In this document: in pieces, positions 17,927 to 28,571 of the stretch
Numbering within the stretch: the stretch's first letter is position 1
Layout of the letters: the number at the start of each line of letters is the position of its first letter
NCBI GenBank assembly: GCA_025054655.1
Contig: JANWZL010000010.1
Span: 1 to 43,155 of the forward strand
Origin: Thiobacillaceae bacterium
Lineage (GTDB): Bacteria; Pseudomonadota; Gammaproteobacteria; Burkholderiales; Thiobacillaceae
Reading direction: 5' to 3'
Length of the DNA: 43,155 bases
The notes under the pieces: model-generated
Told to the model about the DNA's origin: nothing
Databases searched by the model: none
Seen by the model: only the letters and a program-made list of their open reading frames with translations
Made by a program: the position numbers and the translations under genes

Positions 17927-19414
17927 ATGCAGACGATGCCCTCGACACTGCCCCCATTCACGCTCACCCCCGCCCTGCCCGAGCTCGTCCTCCTCGTCAC
18001 GGCCTGCACCATCCTGCTGGTCGAGGCCTGGGCCACCCGCGGCGAGCGCCGCCCCGAGGCGCTCGCCCGCCCGCGTGCCGCGGGTTATGTGCTCGCCCTG
18101 CTCGGCCTGCTGACGGCGGCGGGGCTCACCCTGTTCGTGGGTTGGGGTCAGAGCGTGCGCGCCTTCGGTGGCCTGTTCGTCGATGATCCGTTCGCCGACC
18201 TGCTCAAGTTCGTCACCTATGCCGCGGCCATCGTCGCCGTGATCTATTCGCGCCAATATCTGGCCGAGCGGGGGCTCATGCGCGGCGAATACTTCGCCTT
18301 GCTGCTGTTCGCCGTGCTGGGCATGCTGGTGATGATCTCCGCGGCCCACCTGCTCAGCCTCTATCTGGGCCTGGAACTGCTGTCGCTGGCGCTGTACGCC
18401 CTGGTGGCCTTCCGGCGCGACGATGCTGTGGCGGTGGAGGCGGCGATGAAGTATTTCGTGCTGGGGGCGCTCGCCTCGGGCCTGCTGCTGTATGGCATGT
18501 CGCTCATGTACGGGCTCACCGGCACCCTGGAACTGGCCGCCATGGCCGAATCGCTCGCCTCTGGGGTGAAAAACCCCGTGGTGCTCGCCTTCGCGGTGGT
18601 GTTCCTGGTCGCGGGGGTGGGCTTCAAGCTGGGTACCGCCCCGTTCCACATGTGGGTGCCGGATGTCTATCACGGCGCCCCCACCGCCGTGACCCTGTTC
18701 ATCGGTTCGGCGCCCAAGCTGGCCGCCTTCGCCTTCGTCATGCGGCTGCTGGTGGATGGGCTGCAGCCGGCCGTGGCCGACTGGCAGCAGATGCTGGCGG
18801 TGATGGCGGTGTTGTCGCTCGCCTTGGGCAACCTGGCCGCCATCATGCAGGACAATCTCAAACGCATGCTCGCCTACTCGACCATCGCCCACATGGGTTT
18901 CCTCCTGCTGGGGGTGCTCACCGCCGAGGTCGAGGGCTATGGCGCGGCCTTGTACTACGTGGTGGTCTACGTCCTCATGAGCCTGGGCGCCTTCGGCCTT
19001 ATCCTGCACCTGGCGCGCGAGGGCCACGAGGCCGACGCGATCGACGACTACAAAGGCCTCAACGCCCGCGCCCCATGGCTGGCGGCCCTGATGGGCATCA
19101 TGATGCTGTCCATGTCGGGCCTGCCGCCCTTCGTCGGCTTCTGGGCCAAGCTGGCGGTGTTGGAGGTGCTGGTGGCGGCCGGCTGGACCTGGCTGGCGGT
19201 GCTGGCGGTGCTCTTCTCGCTCATCGGCGCCTACTACTATCTGCGCGTGGTGTGGCGCATGTACTTCGACCCCCCGCACAGCCTCGAGCCCCCCGTCACT
19301 GGGCAGGCGCGGGCGCTGCTGTCGGTCAACGGCCTGGCGGTGCTGGCCCTGGGGATCGTCCCGCAGCCGCTCATCGCCCTGTGCCTGCAGGCAATGCGGG
19401 CGACCTACGGCTGA
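17927..19414 (+). CDS. nuoN: NADH-quinone oxidoreductase subunit N
   Basis: Third antiporter-like subunit, proximal in the membrane arm; last gene of the operon. The 495-residue product shows L-G-L-E-L-L-S-L-A-L-Y-A-L-V-A near 148 (the coupling Glu), K-L-G-T-A-P-F-H-M-W-V-P-D-V-Y-H-G-A-P-T near 230 and Y-S-T-I-A-H-M-G-F near 315. It starts six bases after nuoM with no clear ribosome binding site, so re-initiation is likely. Its 3' end overlaps the convergent rsmI gene by 10 bp. No intrinsic terminator is visible there. Confidence 0.97.
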   Translation: MQTMPSTLPPFTLTPALPELVLLVTACTILLVEAWATRGERRPEALARPRAAGYVLALLGLLTAAGLTLFVGWGQSVRAFGGLFVDDPFADLLKFVTYAAAIVAVIYSRQYLAERGLMRGEYFALLLFAVLGMLVMISAAHLLSLYLGLELLSLALYALVAFRRDDAVAVEAAMKYFVLGALASGLLLYGMSLMYGLTGTLELAAMAESLASGVKNPVVLAFAVVFLVAGVGFKLGTAPFHMWVPDVYHGAPTAVTLFIGSAPKLAAFAFVMRLLVDGLQPAVADWQQMLAVMAVLSLALGNLAAIMQDNLKRMLAYSTIAHMGFLLLGVLTAEVEGYGAALYYVVVYVLMSLGAFGLILHLAREGHEADAIDDYKGLNARAPWLAALMGIMMLSMSGLPPFVGFWAKLAVLEVLVAAGWTWLAVLAVLFSLIGAYYYLRVVWRMYFDPPHSLEPPVTGQARALLSVNGLAVLALGIVPQPLIALCLQAMRATYG

Positions 19415-20289
19415 TCGTCGGCGTCGCGGCTTTGCTCGTCCGCCGGGGCGAGGGCCAGGGCGTAGAGGTCCTGGCGTCGGCACCCGGTGAGGCGGGCGGC
19501 AAGGCGCGCGGCCTGGGCCGGCGGCAGCTCATCGCGTAGGATCGCCAGCACCCGCTGCGCATCCACGGCCGGCGCGGACGTCCCGCTCGTCCCTGCGACC
19601 ACGAGGACGAACTCCCCCCGCCGGCGGTCGGGATCGGCCGCCAGCCAGGCCTCCGCCTCGCTGAGCGTCAGGTGCACGACCTGTTCGAAGCGCTTGGTCA
19701 GTTCCCGCGCCAGCACCAGGCTGCGCTGACCGCCCAGGAGCTCGGCCATGTCGGCCACGCTGGCGGCGATGCGGTGCGGGGCCTCGTAGAAGACCAGGGC
19801 GTAGGGCAGGGCGGACAGAGACTGCAGCGCCTCACGCCGGGCCTTCGCCTTGGACGGTAGAAACCCGTAGAACAGCCAGTGCTCGGCGGCCAGTCCGCTC
19901 ACCGACATCGCCGCGGTCGCGGCGCTCGCGCCGGGCACGGGCGTGACCGCGAGGCCGGCCGCGCGCACCGCGCGGATGAGCCGTGCCCCTGGGTCGCTCA
20001 CCGCGGGGGTGCCGGCATCACATACCAGGGCTATGCTGTGCCCCTGGCGCAAGGCCTCGATGAGGCGGGGGCTGAGCTGTGCCTCATTGTGCTCGTGCAG
20101 CGCCTGCATGGGCTTACGCAGGCCGTATGCGGCCAGCAGCCCTTGGGTGATGCGGGTGTCCTCGGCGGCGATCAGGTCCACCGCGGCCAGCACGTCCAAC
20201 GCCCGCAGGGTGATGTCGCGCAGGTGGCCGATGGGGGTGGCCACCACGTACAGGGTGCCCGGTTCGACCGGCCGCTCGGCCCCGGTCAC
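19405..20289 (-). CDS. rsmI: 16S rRNA C1402 ribose 2'-O-methyltransferase
   Basis: RsmI methylates the ribose of C1402 in the decoding centre of 16S rRNA using S-adenosylmethionine. The 294-residue tetrapyrrole-methylase-fold protein has L-Y-V-V-A-T-P-I-G-H near the N-terminus, A-A-E-D-T-R near 42, D-A-G-T-P-A-V-S-D-P-G near 90, P-G-A-S-A near 118 and the F-Y-E-A-P-H-R motif near 168. The start appears to be GTG 20289, 13 bp after the dsbA stop; no closer alternative gives the family N-terminus. The usual P-I-G-N is P-I-G-H here. Confidence 0.94.
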   Translation of the reverse strand: MTGAERPVEPGTLYVVATPIGHLRDITLRALDVLAAVDLIAAEDTRITQGLLAAYGLRKPMQALHEHNEAQLSPRLIEALRQGHSIALVCDAGTPAVSDPGARLIRAVRAAGLAVTPVPGASAATAAMSVSGLAAEHWLFYGFLPSKAKARREALQSLSALPYALVFYEAPHRIAASVADMAELLGGQRSLVLARELTKRFEQVVHLTLSEAEAWLAADPDRRRGEFVLVVAGTSGTSAPAVDAQRVLAILRDELPPAQAARLAARLTGCRRQDLYALALAPADEQSRDADDQP

Positions 20290-20302
20290 GTCGGCGCACG
20301 CC

Positions 20303-20923
20303 TCAGCGCTTGCCGTGTTCCTGCGCGATCAGCGCATCGAGCACGCGAAAGAGGGCCTTGTGGCTGCCGGTGAGATAGGCCGAGGTCTGGTATTTGCCGT
20401 TGACCACGAAGGCGGGCACGCCATTGACCTTGTAGCGTGCAGACAATTGTTTGGCCCGCGCCACCTTGGTGCTTACAGCGAAGGAATGATAGGCCTCGGC
20501 CAGCTTCTTGCGGTCCACCCCGCGCGCGGCCACCCAGTCGAAGAAGGTCTCGGGATCGTTCAGATCGATGCGTTCGCGGTGGATGGCGCGGAAGACCTCG
20601 CCGTGCAGTCTCAACGCCCCCACGGCCTCGAGCGCATAGTATGCGCGGGTTAGCGGCACCCAGCCCTCTCCCAGCACCGCTGGCTGGCGTCTGAGCACCA
20701 CATAGGGGGGCAGCCGCTTGGCCCACTCCTCCAGTTCGGGCTCCAGCTCCGCGCAGTGTGGGCAGCGGTACCAGAAGAACTCGATCACCTCCACCTTGCC
20801 GCGGGGGACGTCCACCGGCTGGGCCGGGCTGAGTTCCACGTAGTCCTTGCCCCATTCGGCGGCCTGGGCGGGCAGGAGCAGAAGGGGCAAGAGAAAGAAG
20901 AACAGCGAGCGCAACAGGGACAT
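20303..20923 (-). CDS. dsbA: Thiol:disulfide interchange protein DsbA
   Basis: Periplasmic oxidase that introduces disulfide bonds into exported proteins. A signal peptide of about 21 residues ends in A-Q-A-A. The thioredoxin-fold active site is C54-P-H-C57 in F-W-Y-R-C-P-H-C, the canonical DsbA dipeptide. The cis-Pro loop is G-V-P-A-F near residue 168, followed by V-N-G-K-Y. The length of 206 residues is normal. A strong GAGGAG ribosome binding site precedes ATG 20923. It lies 11 bp after the SPOR gene and is probably co-transcribed with argS and rsmI. Confidence 0.96.
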   Translation of the reverse strand: MSLLRSLFFFLLPLLLLPAQAAEWGKDYVELSPAQPVDVPRGKVEVIEFFWYRCPHCAELEPELEEWAKRLPPYVVLRRQPAVLGEGWVPLTRAYYALEAVGALRLHGEVFRAIHRERIDLNDPETFFDWVAARGVDRKKLAEAYHSFAVSTKVARAKQLSARYKVNGVPAFVVNGKYQTSAYLTGSHKALFRVLDALIAQEHGKR

Positions 20924-20934
20924 GGGAAGGCTCC

Positions 20935-21723
20935 TCAGGGTTTGTCCAGTTTTTCCTTCAGCAGACGCGGTTCGTACTGGTTCTCGGCCAAGGTGTCAAG
21001 GGCGGCCAGCGCCTCGTCCTCGGTCTTGAACGGACCCACGCGCACGCGGTGCAGGGTGGTCTCGCCGCTGGCCACCGGCTGCAGTTGCACCGGCAGCCCC
21101 AGCTGGGCCAACCTGGCCTTCAAGCGCTCGGCGTCCTTGGCCTCTTTGAGCGCGGCCACCTGTAGCCACCAGACCTCGCGCGGCAGCTGCAGGCTTTTGG
21201 GCGCCGGCTTGGCCGGCTGCTCGCCGGGCAGGATGTCGAAGAAGGTGAAATCGGACGACGCCGACGGCGGTTTGGCTGGGGAGGGCGCGGGTGGTTTGGC
21301 CGCTGTGGGGGTGGGCGTTTTGGCCACCGCGGGGTTGGCGGTCGTGGCGCGCGGCGTCTCCGGCCGCCTGGCCGGTGCGTCCTCGGTGTTGTTCGTCGGT
21401 TTCGGTGTTGCCACCGCAGTGCCTGGCGAGGCAGGTCTGTCCGCGCGTGCCGGCGACGGGATCGACGCCCCCGTGTCCGCCGCCGGGTGGCTTGTCGCCG
21501 GGGTTGCCGCGGGGGCTGCCGCGGGGGCGGCGGAGGCGGGCGCCGGCGGCGCAGGCTCGATGGGCTTATAGGGTCCTGGCCGCATGTTGAGGTACCAGGC
21601 GATGCCGGCGGCGACCACGAGGCCCGCGACCAGGCCGATCAACAGGCCGAGCAACAGGCCACCGCCCTTGCGCGGGGGCCGTTCGAGGGCGGCACGGCGG
21701 CCGTTGCGTTGTGCCCTGGCCAC
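20935..21723 (-). CDS. SPOR-domain inner-membrane protein (FtsN-like)
   Basis: A 262-residue bitopic protein. A short basic cytoplasmic part is followed by one transmembrane helix (about 22-46, Gly/Leu-rich), a long Ala/Pro/Thr-rich periplasmic linker, and a C-terminal SPOR domain (about 178-258) beginning V-W-W-L-Q-V-A-A-L. SPOR domains bind denuded septal glycan. In Pseudomonas a similar protein follows priA-argS, matching the order here, so a division role like FtsN is likely but not shown. The start is taken as GTG 21723, nine bases after the argS stop, with no strong ribosome binding site. Confidence 0.88.
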   Translation of the reverse strand: MARAQRNGRRAALERPPRKGGGLLLGLLIGLVAGLVVAAGIAWYLNMRPGPYKPIEPAPPAPASAAPAAAPAATPATSHPAADTGASIPSPARADRPASPGTAVATPKPTNNTEDAPARRPETPRATTANPAVAKTPTPTAAKPPAPSPAKPPSASSDFTFFDILPGEQPAKPAPKSLQLPREVWWLQVAALKEAKDAERLKARLAQLGLPVQLQPVASGETTLHRVRVGPFKTEDEALAALDTLAENQYEPRLLKEKLDKP

Positions 21724-21732
21724 GCTGCGGGT

Positions 21733-23508
21733 TTACATGCGCTCCGGCGCCGACACCCCCAGCAGGGCGAGCCCCGTGCGCAGCACACGGCGGGTGGCGG
21801 CGATCATCTGCAGACGCGCCAGCCGCAGGCCCGCGTCCTCGACCAGGAACTGGCAGCTCGTATAGACCGCGTGCAGGTCCGCCGCCAGGTCCCGGAGATA
21901 ATAGGCGACCAGGTGTGGGGCATGCTCGCGTGCGGCGGCGGCGATCACCTGCGGAAACTCGGCCAGGCGCTTGAGCAGGGCGAGCTCGTCCGGGTGGCTG
22001 AGCCGTCCACCGTCGGCGTCCAGCAGGTCGCTTTCCATCCCGCCCCAGGCGGCGAGCACGCTGCAGATGCGGGCATGGGCGTACTGCACGTAATAGACCG
22101 GATTGTCGCTGCTTTGGCTCTTGGCCAGGTCGAGGTCGAAGTCCAGGTGCTGATCCGCCTTGCGCAGCACGTAGAAGAAACGGCAGGCGTCGTTGCCCAC
22201 CTCCTGCCGCAGTTCGCGCAAGGTCACGTATTCGCCCGCGCGCGTGGACATCGACACCTTCTGCCCGTGGCGGTAGAGCACGGCGAACTGCACCAGCTCG
22301 ACCACCAGCCGCTCGGGATCGATGCCGGCGGCGGCCAGCGCCCCCTTGACCCGCGGGACATAGCCGTGGTGGTCGGCCCCCCACACGTCGATCACCCGTG
22401 CGAAACCGCGCTCGAACTTGTTGAGATGATAGGCGATGTCGGCGGCGAAATAGGTATAGAGCCCGTTCTCACGCCGCACCACGCGGTCCTTCTCGTCGCC
22501 GAAGGCGGTGGAGCGAAACCACAGCGCCCCGTCCTGCTCGTAGATGTGCCCGCGTGCACGCAGCAGTTCGACCGCCCGGTCGATCAGGCCGGCCTCGTGC
22601 AGGCTGCGCTCGGAGAACCAGTGGTCGAAGGTGACGCCAAACTCGGCCAGGTCGTTGCGGCAGTCGCCCAGCTGTTCCTCCAAGGCATAGCCGTGGATGT
22701 AGTCGTAGTCCTGACCGAGCAGCCGCCGGGCATTGGCGATCAGGGCGTCGAGCGCGGCCTCCGCCTGCGGCTGCAGGTCTGGTCTGCGCTGATACTCGTC
22801 CAGGGTCGGGATGGCCGGCACCCCGGCGAGGACCTCGGCGCGGCTGCGGCGGTAGCGCTCGCCGTGCAGGCGGTGGATGGCCTGCGCCATGGTGCGCACG
22901 TAGCCGCCCTGGTAGGCGTTGGGCGGGTAAGGGAGGTCCTCGCCGCACAATTCGAGGTAGCGCAGCCAGGTGGATAGCGCCAGGATGTCCATCTGCCGGC
23001 CGGCGTCGTTGATGTAGTACTCGCGCGTGACGTCGTAACCGGCATAGACCAGCACGTTGGCCAGGCTCGCGCCGTAAGCCGCACCGCGCCCATGCCCAAC
23101 GTGCAGCGGCCCGGTGGGGTTGGCGGAGACGAATTCGACCTGCACGCGCTCGCCGCGTCCCAGGTCCACCCGGCCGTACTCGGCGCCCAGGGTGAGGATG
23201 TGGGCCGGCAGCCGCTGCCACAGCGCAGGCTTGAGATGGAAGTTGATGAAGCCGGGGCCGGCGATCTCGACCCGTTCGAGCCAGGGCGAGTCCGGCAGGG
23301 CCTGCACCAGCGCCTGTGCCACCTCGCGCGGGTTGCGCTTGAGGCCGCGGGCCAGTTGCAGGGCAAGATTGCTCGCATAGTCGCCATGGTTGGCCTGGCG
23401 GGGACGCTGCAGTTCGGCGCTGAGGTCGCTTGCGGGGTCAAGTCGGGCGAGCGCCGTCTGCAGCAGCTGCTGGAGGTGTTGCTGGGGATCGACGTAGGGG
23501 CTAAACAT
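21733..23508 (-). CDS. argS: Arginyl-tRNA synthetase
   Basis: Class I synthetase charging tRNA-Arg in the cytoplasm. The N-terminal additional domain (about 1-100) is followed by the HIGH-type motif in N-P-T-G-P-L-H-V-G-H-G-R-G near 130. The KMSK equivalent is the relaxed V-S-M-S-T-R-A-G near 375, normal for ArgS, and a C-terminal DALR anticodon-binding domain ends the protein. ATG 23508 (591 residues) is preferred. An upstream in-frame ATG at 23532 would add eight residues, but a TATAAT box at 23540-23535 would place the transcript start at or after it. Confidence 0.93.
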   Translation of the reverse strand: MFSPYVDPQQHLQQLLQTALARLDPASDLSAELQRPRQANHGDYASNLALQLARGLKRNPREVAQALVQALPDSPWLERVEIAGPGFINFHLKPALWQRLPAHILTLGAEYGRVDLGRGERVQVEFVSANPTGPLHVGHGRGAAYGASLANVLVYAGYDVTREYYINDAGRQMDILALSTWLRYLELCGEDLPYPPNAYQGGYVRTMAQAIHRLHGERYRRSRAEVLAGVPAIPTLDEYQRRPDLQPQAEAALDALIANARRLLGQDYDYIHGYALEEQLGDCRNDLAEFGVTFDHWFSERSLHEAGLIDRAVELLRARGHIYEQDGALWFRSTAFGDEKDRVVRRENGLYTYFAADIAYHLNKFERGFARVIDVWGADHHGYVPRVKGALAAAGIDPERLVVELVQFAVLYRHGQKVSMSTRAGEYVTLRELRQEVGNDACRFFYVLRKADQHLDFDLDLAKSQSSDNPVYYVQYAHARICSVLAAWGGMESDLLDADGGRLSHPDELALLKRLAEFPQVIAAAAREHAPHLVAYYLRDLAADLHAVYTSCQFLVEDAGLRLARLQMIAATRRVLRTGLALLGVSAPERM

Positions 23509-23534
23509 GATGGCAGGGATTGGTAAACGCATCG

Positions 23535-23540
23535 ATTATA
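23535..23540 (-). promoter_or_regulatory. Candidate -10 box upstream of argS
   Basis: The minus strand reads a perfect TATAAT at 23540-23535, with no recognisable -35 hexamer 16-18 bp upstream. If used, transcription would begin near 23528, giving a leader of about 20 nt to ATG 23508. It would let argS, the SPOR gene, dsbA and rsmI be transcribed independently of priA. Confidence 0.4.
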
Positions 23541-23584
23541 GAGGATGGCCGGCGGCACCGGCGGCCGCAGGCGCCACTGGAGGC

Positions 23585-25759
<2,175 letters not shown>

Positions 25760-25879
25760 GCTCCCCGGCCGGCGAGTCGCGGCGCCATCGTCGGGCCGGC
25801 ACGCACGGCAAGATGACAAGAGTTAAAGTGATTTCTCTTTAGTATGGGTATCTCATCGGACTGGCATGAGGTTTCCGAA

Positions 25880-25902
25880 TTGTCCACGCCTGCTGTGGAT
25901 AA
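25880..25902. promoter_or_regulatory. DnaA box TGTGGATAA with inverted degenerate partner
   Basis: TGTGGATAA at 25894-25902 is the reverse complement of TTATCCACA, the strongest DnaA box. Five bases before it lies TTGTCCACG (25880-25888), a two-mismatch box in the opposite orientation, so the two form an inverted pair. A further weak match TGTGGGCAA follows at 25906-25914. Confidence 0.6.
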
Positions 25903-25999
25903 CTTTGTGGGCAACCCTACGCGAAACTGCAATAAGCCCTTGTGAGATGAGGACTCCATCGCTGCAGAACAAAAAATATGCAAAGGACTATGCACGAAT

Positions 26000-26012
26000 A
26001 ATCAATCACTTA
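26000..26012 (+). promoter_or_regulatory. IHF binding site
   Basis: AATCAATCACTTA matches the IHF consensus WATCAANNNNTTR at every defined position. It lies between the two perfect DnaA boxes, in the most A/T-rich part of the region, where a sharp bend could bring the boxes together. Confidence 0.55.
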
Positions 26013-26072
26013 CGCAGCAGGTTCGGGTTTGACAAGGGTCCCGAAAACCGCTATGCGAGCCAGCGCCCGTGC

Positions 26073-26081
26073 TGTGTATAA
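26073..26081 (-). promoter_or_regulatory. DnaA box TTATACACA
   Basis: TGTGTATAA on the plus strand is TTATACACA on the minus strand, a perfect match to TTATNCACA. It is in the same orientation as the box at 25894-25902, with 170 bp between them. Confidence 0.55.
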
Positions 26082-26112
26082 GTAGTTGACGAAATACCGA
26101 CAGCAGCGTCAT

Positions 26113-27558
26113 TCACGGCGCCTCGCTCGGCGAGGCGTCTTGGCCCTCGGACGCTGCACCCAACCAGCCCAGTGCGGCGTCGAATGCGGCGAGTGCGCCG
26201 GCGGCGCGGGGATGATTGACGAGGAAGACGAAGATGTGCAGTCGCCCTCTGCCGTCCAGGGCGTAGCCCGCCAGTGCGCGCACATCGGCCAGGCTACCGG
26301 TCTTGAGCCAGGCGCGTCCGTTGAACGGGTGGTCGCCCGCCCGTTGACGCAGGGTGCCTTCCTGCCCCAGCGCCGGCAGCGAGGCGACGAAATCGTGAAA
26401 GACCGCCCGCCGCGCCGCGAACTGCAGCAGTCTGGCCAGATCGAGGGCAGAGATGCGCTCGCCGCGGGACAGGCCGGAGCCGTTCTCCAGCACGAGGCTG
26501 GGCAGCTGCAGCCGGCGCTCGGCCAGCCAGGCGCGCACCGCCGCCTCGCCCTTAACCGGGGTGCCCGGCGCCCCCGCGTGGGCGATACCGAGGTTCAGGT
26601 AGAGCATGCGCGCCATGACGTTGTTGCTGTGTTCGTTGACATCGGCCACCAGGCGGGCGAGCGGGGGCGAGTCATACTCCAGCAGCAGGCGGGCGTGGGC
26701 CGGGGTGTGCGCAGACAGCACCGCACCCTCGAGCACACCGCCCAGTTCGCCCCACAGGACGCGGAAGACCTCCGCCACGGTGCGCTCGGGCGTCAACGGC
26801 GCGAGTCGTAGGCTGCGTGCACCGCAGGCGGCGGGGTAACCGCCGATCACCTGCAGTCCTGAGGTATCGAGCCGCATCTCGAGCCGCTCGGCCCAGCCGT
26901 CACAGGGTCCGTCGAGCAGGGTCAGGCGGGCGTCCAGGGGCAGGATGGGGGGGTCGAGGCTCAGGCGGACGCGCCCGTCGTCGGCACGTATATGGAGGCT
27001 GACGGTGTTGTAATCCACCAGCAGGGCAGCCGGCAGCGCGTTGTAAGGGCGCAGCGGGGCCCGATCGAAGGCGGCGGGGTCCTCCGGCGGCAGGTCATAG
27101 CAGGCGGTGTCGATCAGCACGTCGCCGGCGATGACGCGGATACCGCGTGCGCGCACCTCGCGCAACAGGCGCCAGAAGCGCTCCAGGGTGAGGGCAGGGT
27201 CGCCGCCGCCCTTGAGCACCAGATCGCCCCGCAAGCGGTCGCCGTCGAGCGCTCCGGTCGTGTACACGCCGGTCCTGAAAACGTGAGCCGGCCCCAGGCG
27301 GTCCAGCGCGGCCAGCGTGGTCACCAGTTTCATCACCGAGGCCGGGTTGTAGGGGCGTTCGGCGTTGTGGCTGGCAAGCGGGGCGGCGCCGTCCAGGGGC
27401 TGGATGTACAGCGCCACGGCCTGCTCGGGGATGCTGGCGGCGGCCAGTGCCGTTGCGACCGGGGCGGGCAGTCCGGCGGCCGCCGCGGCGCAGCACGACC
27501 CGGCACACAGCACGGCGAACAGCGCGGCTTCAGCGGCCCGGCGCCAGGTCTGCCACAT
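26113..27558 (-). CDS. dacB: D-alanyl-D-alanine carboxypeptidase/endopeptidase (PBP4)
   Basis: Class C low-molecular-weight penicillin-binding protein that trims peptidoglycan stem peptides and cross-links in the periplasm. The 481-residue product has a signal peptide (about 1-28, ending in a poly-Ala stretch). All three catalytic motifs are present: S74-V-M-K77, S311-N-N313 and K419-T-G421. The large insertion between the first two motifs is typical of DacB. ATG 27558 overlaps the upstream tviC-like stop by 29 bp, so the genes are co-transcribed. A hairpin-forming GC repeat within the last codons has no T-run. Confidence 0.94.
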   Translation of the reverse strand: MWQTWRRAAEAALFAVLCAGSCCAAAAAGLPAPVATALAAASIPEQAVALYIQPLDGAAPLASHNAERPYNPASVMKLVTTLAALDRLGPAHVFRTGVYTTGALDGDRLRGDLVLKGGGDPALTLERFWRLLREVRARGIRVIAGDVLIDTACYDLPPEDPAAFDRAPLRPYNALPAALLVDYNTVSLHIRADDGRVRLSLDPPILPLDARLTLLDGPCDGWAERLEMRLDTSGLQVIGGYPAACGARSLRLAPLTPERTVAEVFRVLWGELGGVLEGAVLSAHTPAHARLLLEYDSPPLARLVADVNEHSNNVMARMLYLNLGIAHAGAPGTPVKGEAAVRAWLAERRLQLPSLVLENGSGLSRGERISALDLARLLQFAARRAVFHDFVASLPALGQEGTLRQRAGDHPFNGRAWLKTGSLADVRALAGYALDGRGRLHIFVFLVNHPRAAGALAAFDAALGWLGAASEGQDASPSEAP

Positions 27559-28567
27559 ACCAGTCCATCGCCGCCTTGAGGCCCTGGTCGATGCGGTGCG
27601 TCGGTTCGTAGCCCAGCAGACGACGCGCCTTGGTGATGTCGGCCTGCGAATGCCGCACATCGCCTGGCCGGAAGTCGCGGTAGACCGGCTGCAGGTGCTC
27701 GAGATGCGGAAAGCGCGGCAGGAGCGCGGCACGGATGGCGTGGAAGAGCTGATTCAGGCTGGTGCGCTCGCCCACGGCCACGTTGTACACCTGATCGAGG
27801 GCCTCTTCATCCTCCACGGTGGCCGCCAGCAGGTTGGCCTGCACCGCGTTGGCGATGTAGCAGAAGTCACGGCTGGTCTCGCCGTCGCCGTTGATGTACA
27901 CCGGTTCACCGCGGATCATGGCAGCGATCCAGCGCGGGATGACGGCCGCATAGGCCCCGTTGGGGTCCTGATGCGGGCCGAAGATGTTGAAATATCTGAG
28001 TCCTATGGTCTTGAATCCGTAGGCGCGGGCGAACACCCCGGCATACAGTTCGTTGACCAGTTTGGTCACCGCGTAGGGCGACAGCGGCCGGCCGATCTCC
28101 TCCTCCACCTTGGGCAACCTCGCGCTGTCGCCATAGGTGGAGCTGGAGGCGGCGTAGACGAAACGCGCTACCCCCGCCTCGCGTGCCGCCACCAGCATGT
28201 TGAGAAAGCCGTCGATGTTGGCGGCGTTGGTGGCGATGGGGTCTTCTAGGGAGCGGGGTACTGACCCCAAGGCCGCCTGATGAAGGACGTAGTCCACACC
28301 GTGGCAGGCCTCCCGGCAGGTGGCCAGATCACGGATGTCGCCCTCGATGAAGCGAAAGCGCGCCCACTGCGCGGGGCTGACGGCCGCCTGAACCTGGTCG
28401 AGATTGCGCCGGTGGCCGGTGGCGAAGTTGTCCAACCCCACCACGCGCTGGTCCAGCCTGAGCAGGGTTTCGAGCAAGTTACAGCCGATGAAGCCGGCCA
28501 CCCCCGTGATCAGCCAGGTGCGCGGGGCGCGTGGCAGGCGTTCGGCGAGTGCGGCGTAGGCGCTCAT
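27530..28567 (-). CDS. tviC: UDP-N-acetylglucosamine 4-epimerase (TviC/WbpP type)
   Basis: Extended short-chain dehydrogenase of 345 residues that interconverts UDP-GlcNAc/UDP-GalNAc or the corresponding uronic acids. The NAD-binding T-G-V-A-G-F-I-G is near 24, the catalytic Ser-Ser-Ser-Thr-Tyr region near 140 and Y-A-V-T-K near 165. The segments [11 protein letters not shown] and [12 protein letters not shown] are hallmarks of WbpP/TviC rather than GalE. It follows a TviB-type dehydrogenase by four bases. ATG 28567 is chosen because the family begins with M-S-A-Y. Confidence 0.9.
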   Translation of the reverse strand: MSAYAALAERLPRAPRTWLITGVAGFIGCNLLETLLRLDQRVVGLDNFATGHRRNLDQVQAAVSPAQWARFRFIEGDIRDLATCREACHGVDYVLHQAALGSVPRSLEDPIATNAANIDGFLNMLVAAREAGVARFVYAASSSTYGDSARLPKVEEEIGRPLSPYAVTKLVNELYAGVFARAYGFKTIGLRYFNIFGPHQDPNGAYAAVIPRWIAAMIRGEPVYINGDGETSRDFCYIANAVQANLLAATVEDEEALDQVYNVAVGERTSLNQLFHAIRAALLPRFPHLEHLQPVYRDFRPGDVRHSQADITKARRLLGYEPTHRIDQGLKAAMDWYVADLAPGR

Positions 28568-28571
28568 GGGC

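Larger units (their letters stand above)
25760..26112. other. Gene-free 353-bp region with DnaA boxes and IHF site
   Basis: I find no convincing gene between priA and dacB. By hand count 144 of 300 bases (25801-26100) are G or C, far below the neighbouring coding sequence. The centre has an A-run (25970s) and A/T-rich stretches. Two perfect DnaA boxes and one perfect IHF consensus lie within 188 bp (25894-26081). A short plus-strand frame at 25866-26081 looks accidental. The region could be a DnaA-titrating or DnaA-reactivating element, a DnaA-controlled promoter of priA, or less likely an origin. Confidence 0.55.

Noticed and set aside
16418-19483. A 1021-codon open frame antisense to nuoM and nuoN.
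   Set aside because: The plus-strand genes are certain; the antisense product is His/Gln/Gly/Arg-rich with no domain pattern, as expected from high G+C third positions. It also overlaps rsmI in another frame.
25866-26081. A 71-codon plus-strand frame in the priA-dacB gap.
   Set aside because: No ribosome binding site or recognisable motif, and its stop is formed by the DnaA box. The A/T-richer composition fits a regulatory region better.
25760-26112. Chromosomal replication origin.
   Set aside because: Only two perfect DnaA boxes, no clear DnaA-trio/13-mer array, and none of the usual neighbours (dnaA, dnaN, gyrB, mnmG). Kept as a smaller DnaA/IHF element instead.
26113-26145. GC-rich hairpin at the end of dacB as a terminator.
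   Set aside because: It lies within coding sequence and is not followed by a T-run on the minus strand.
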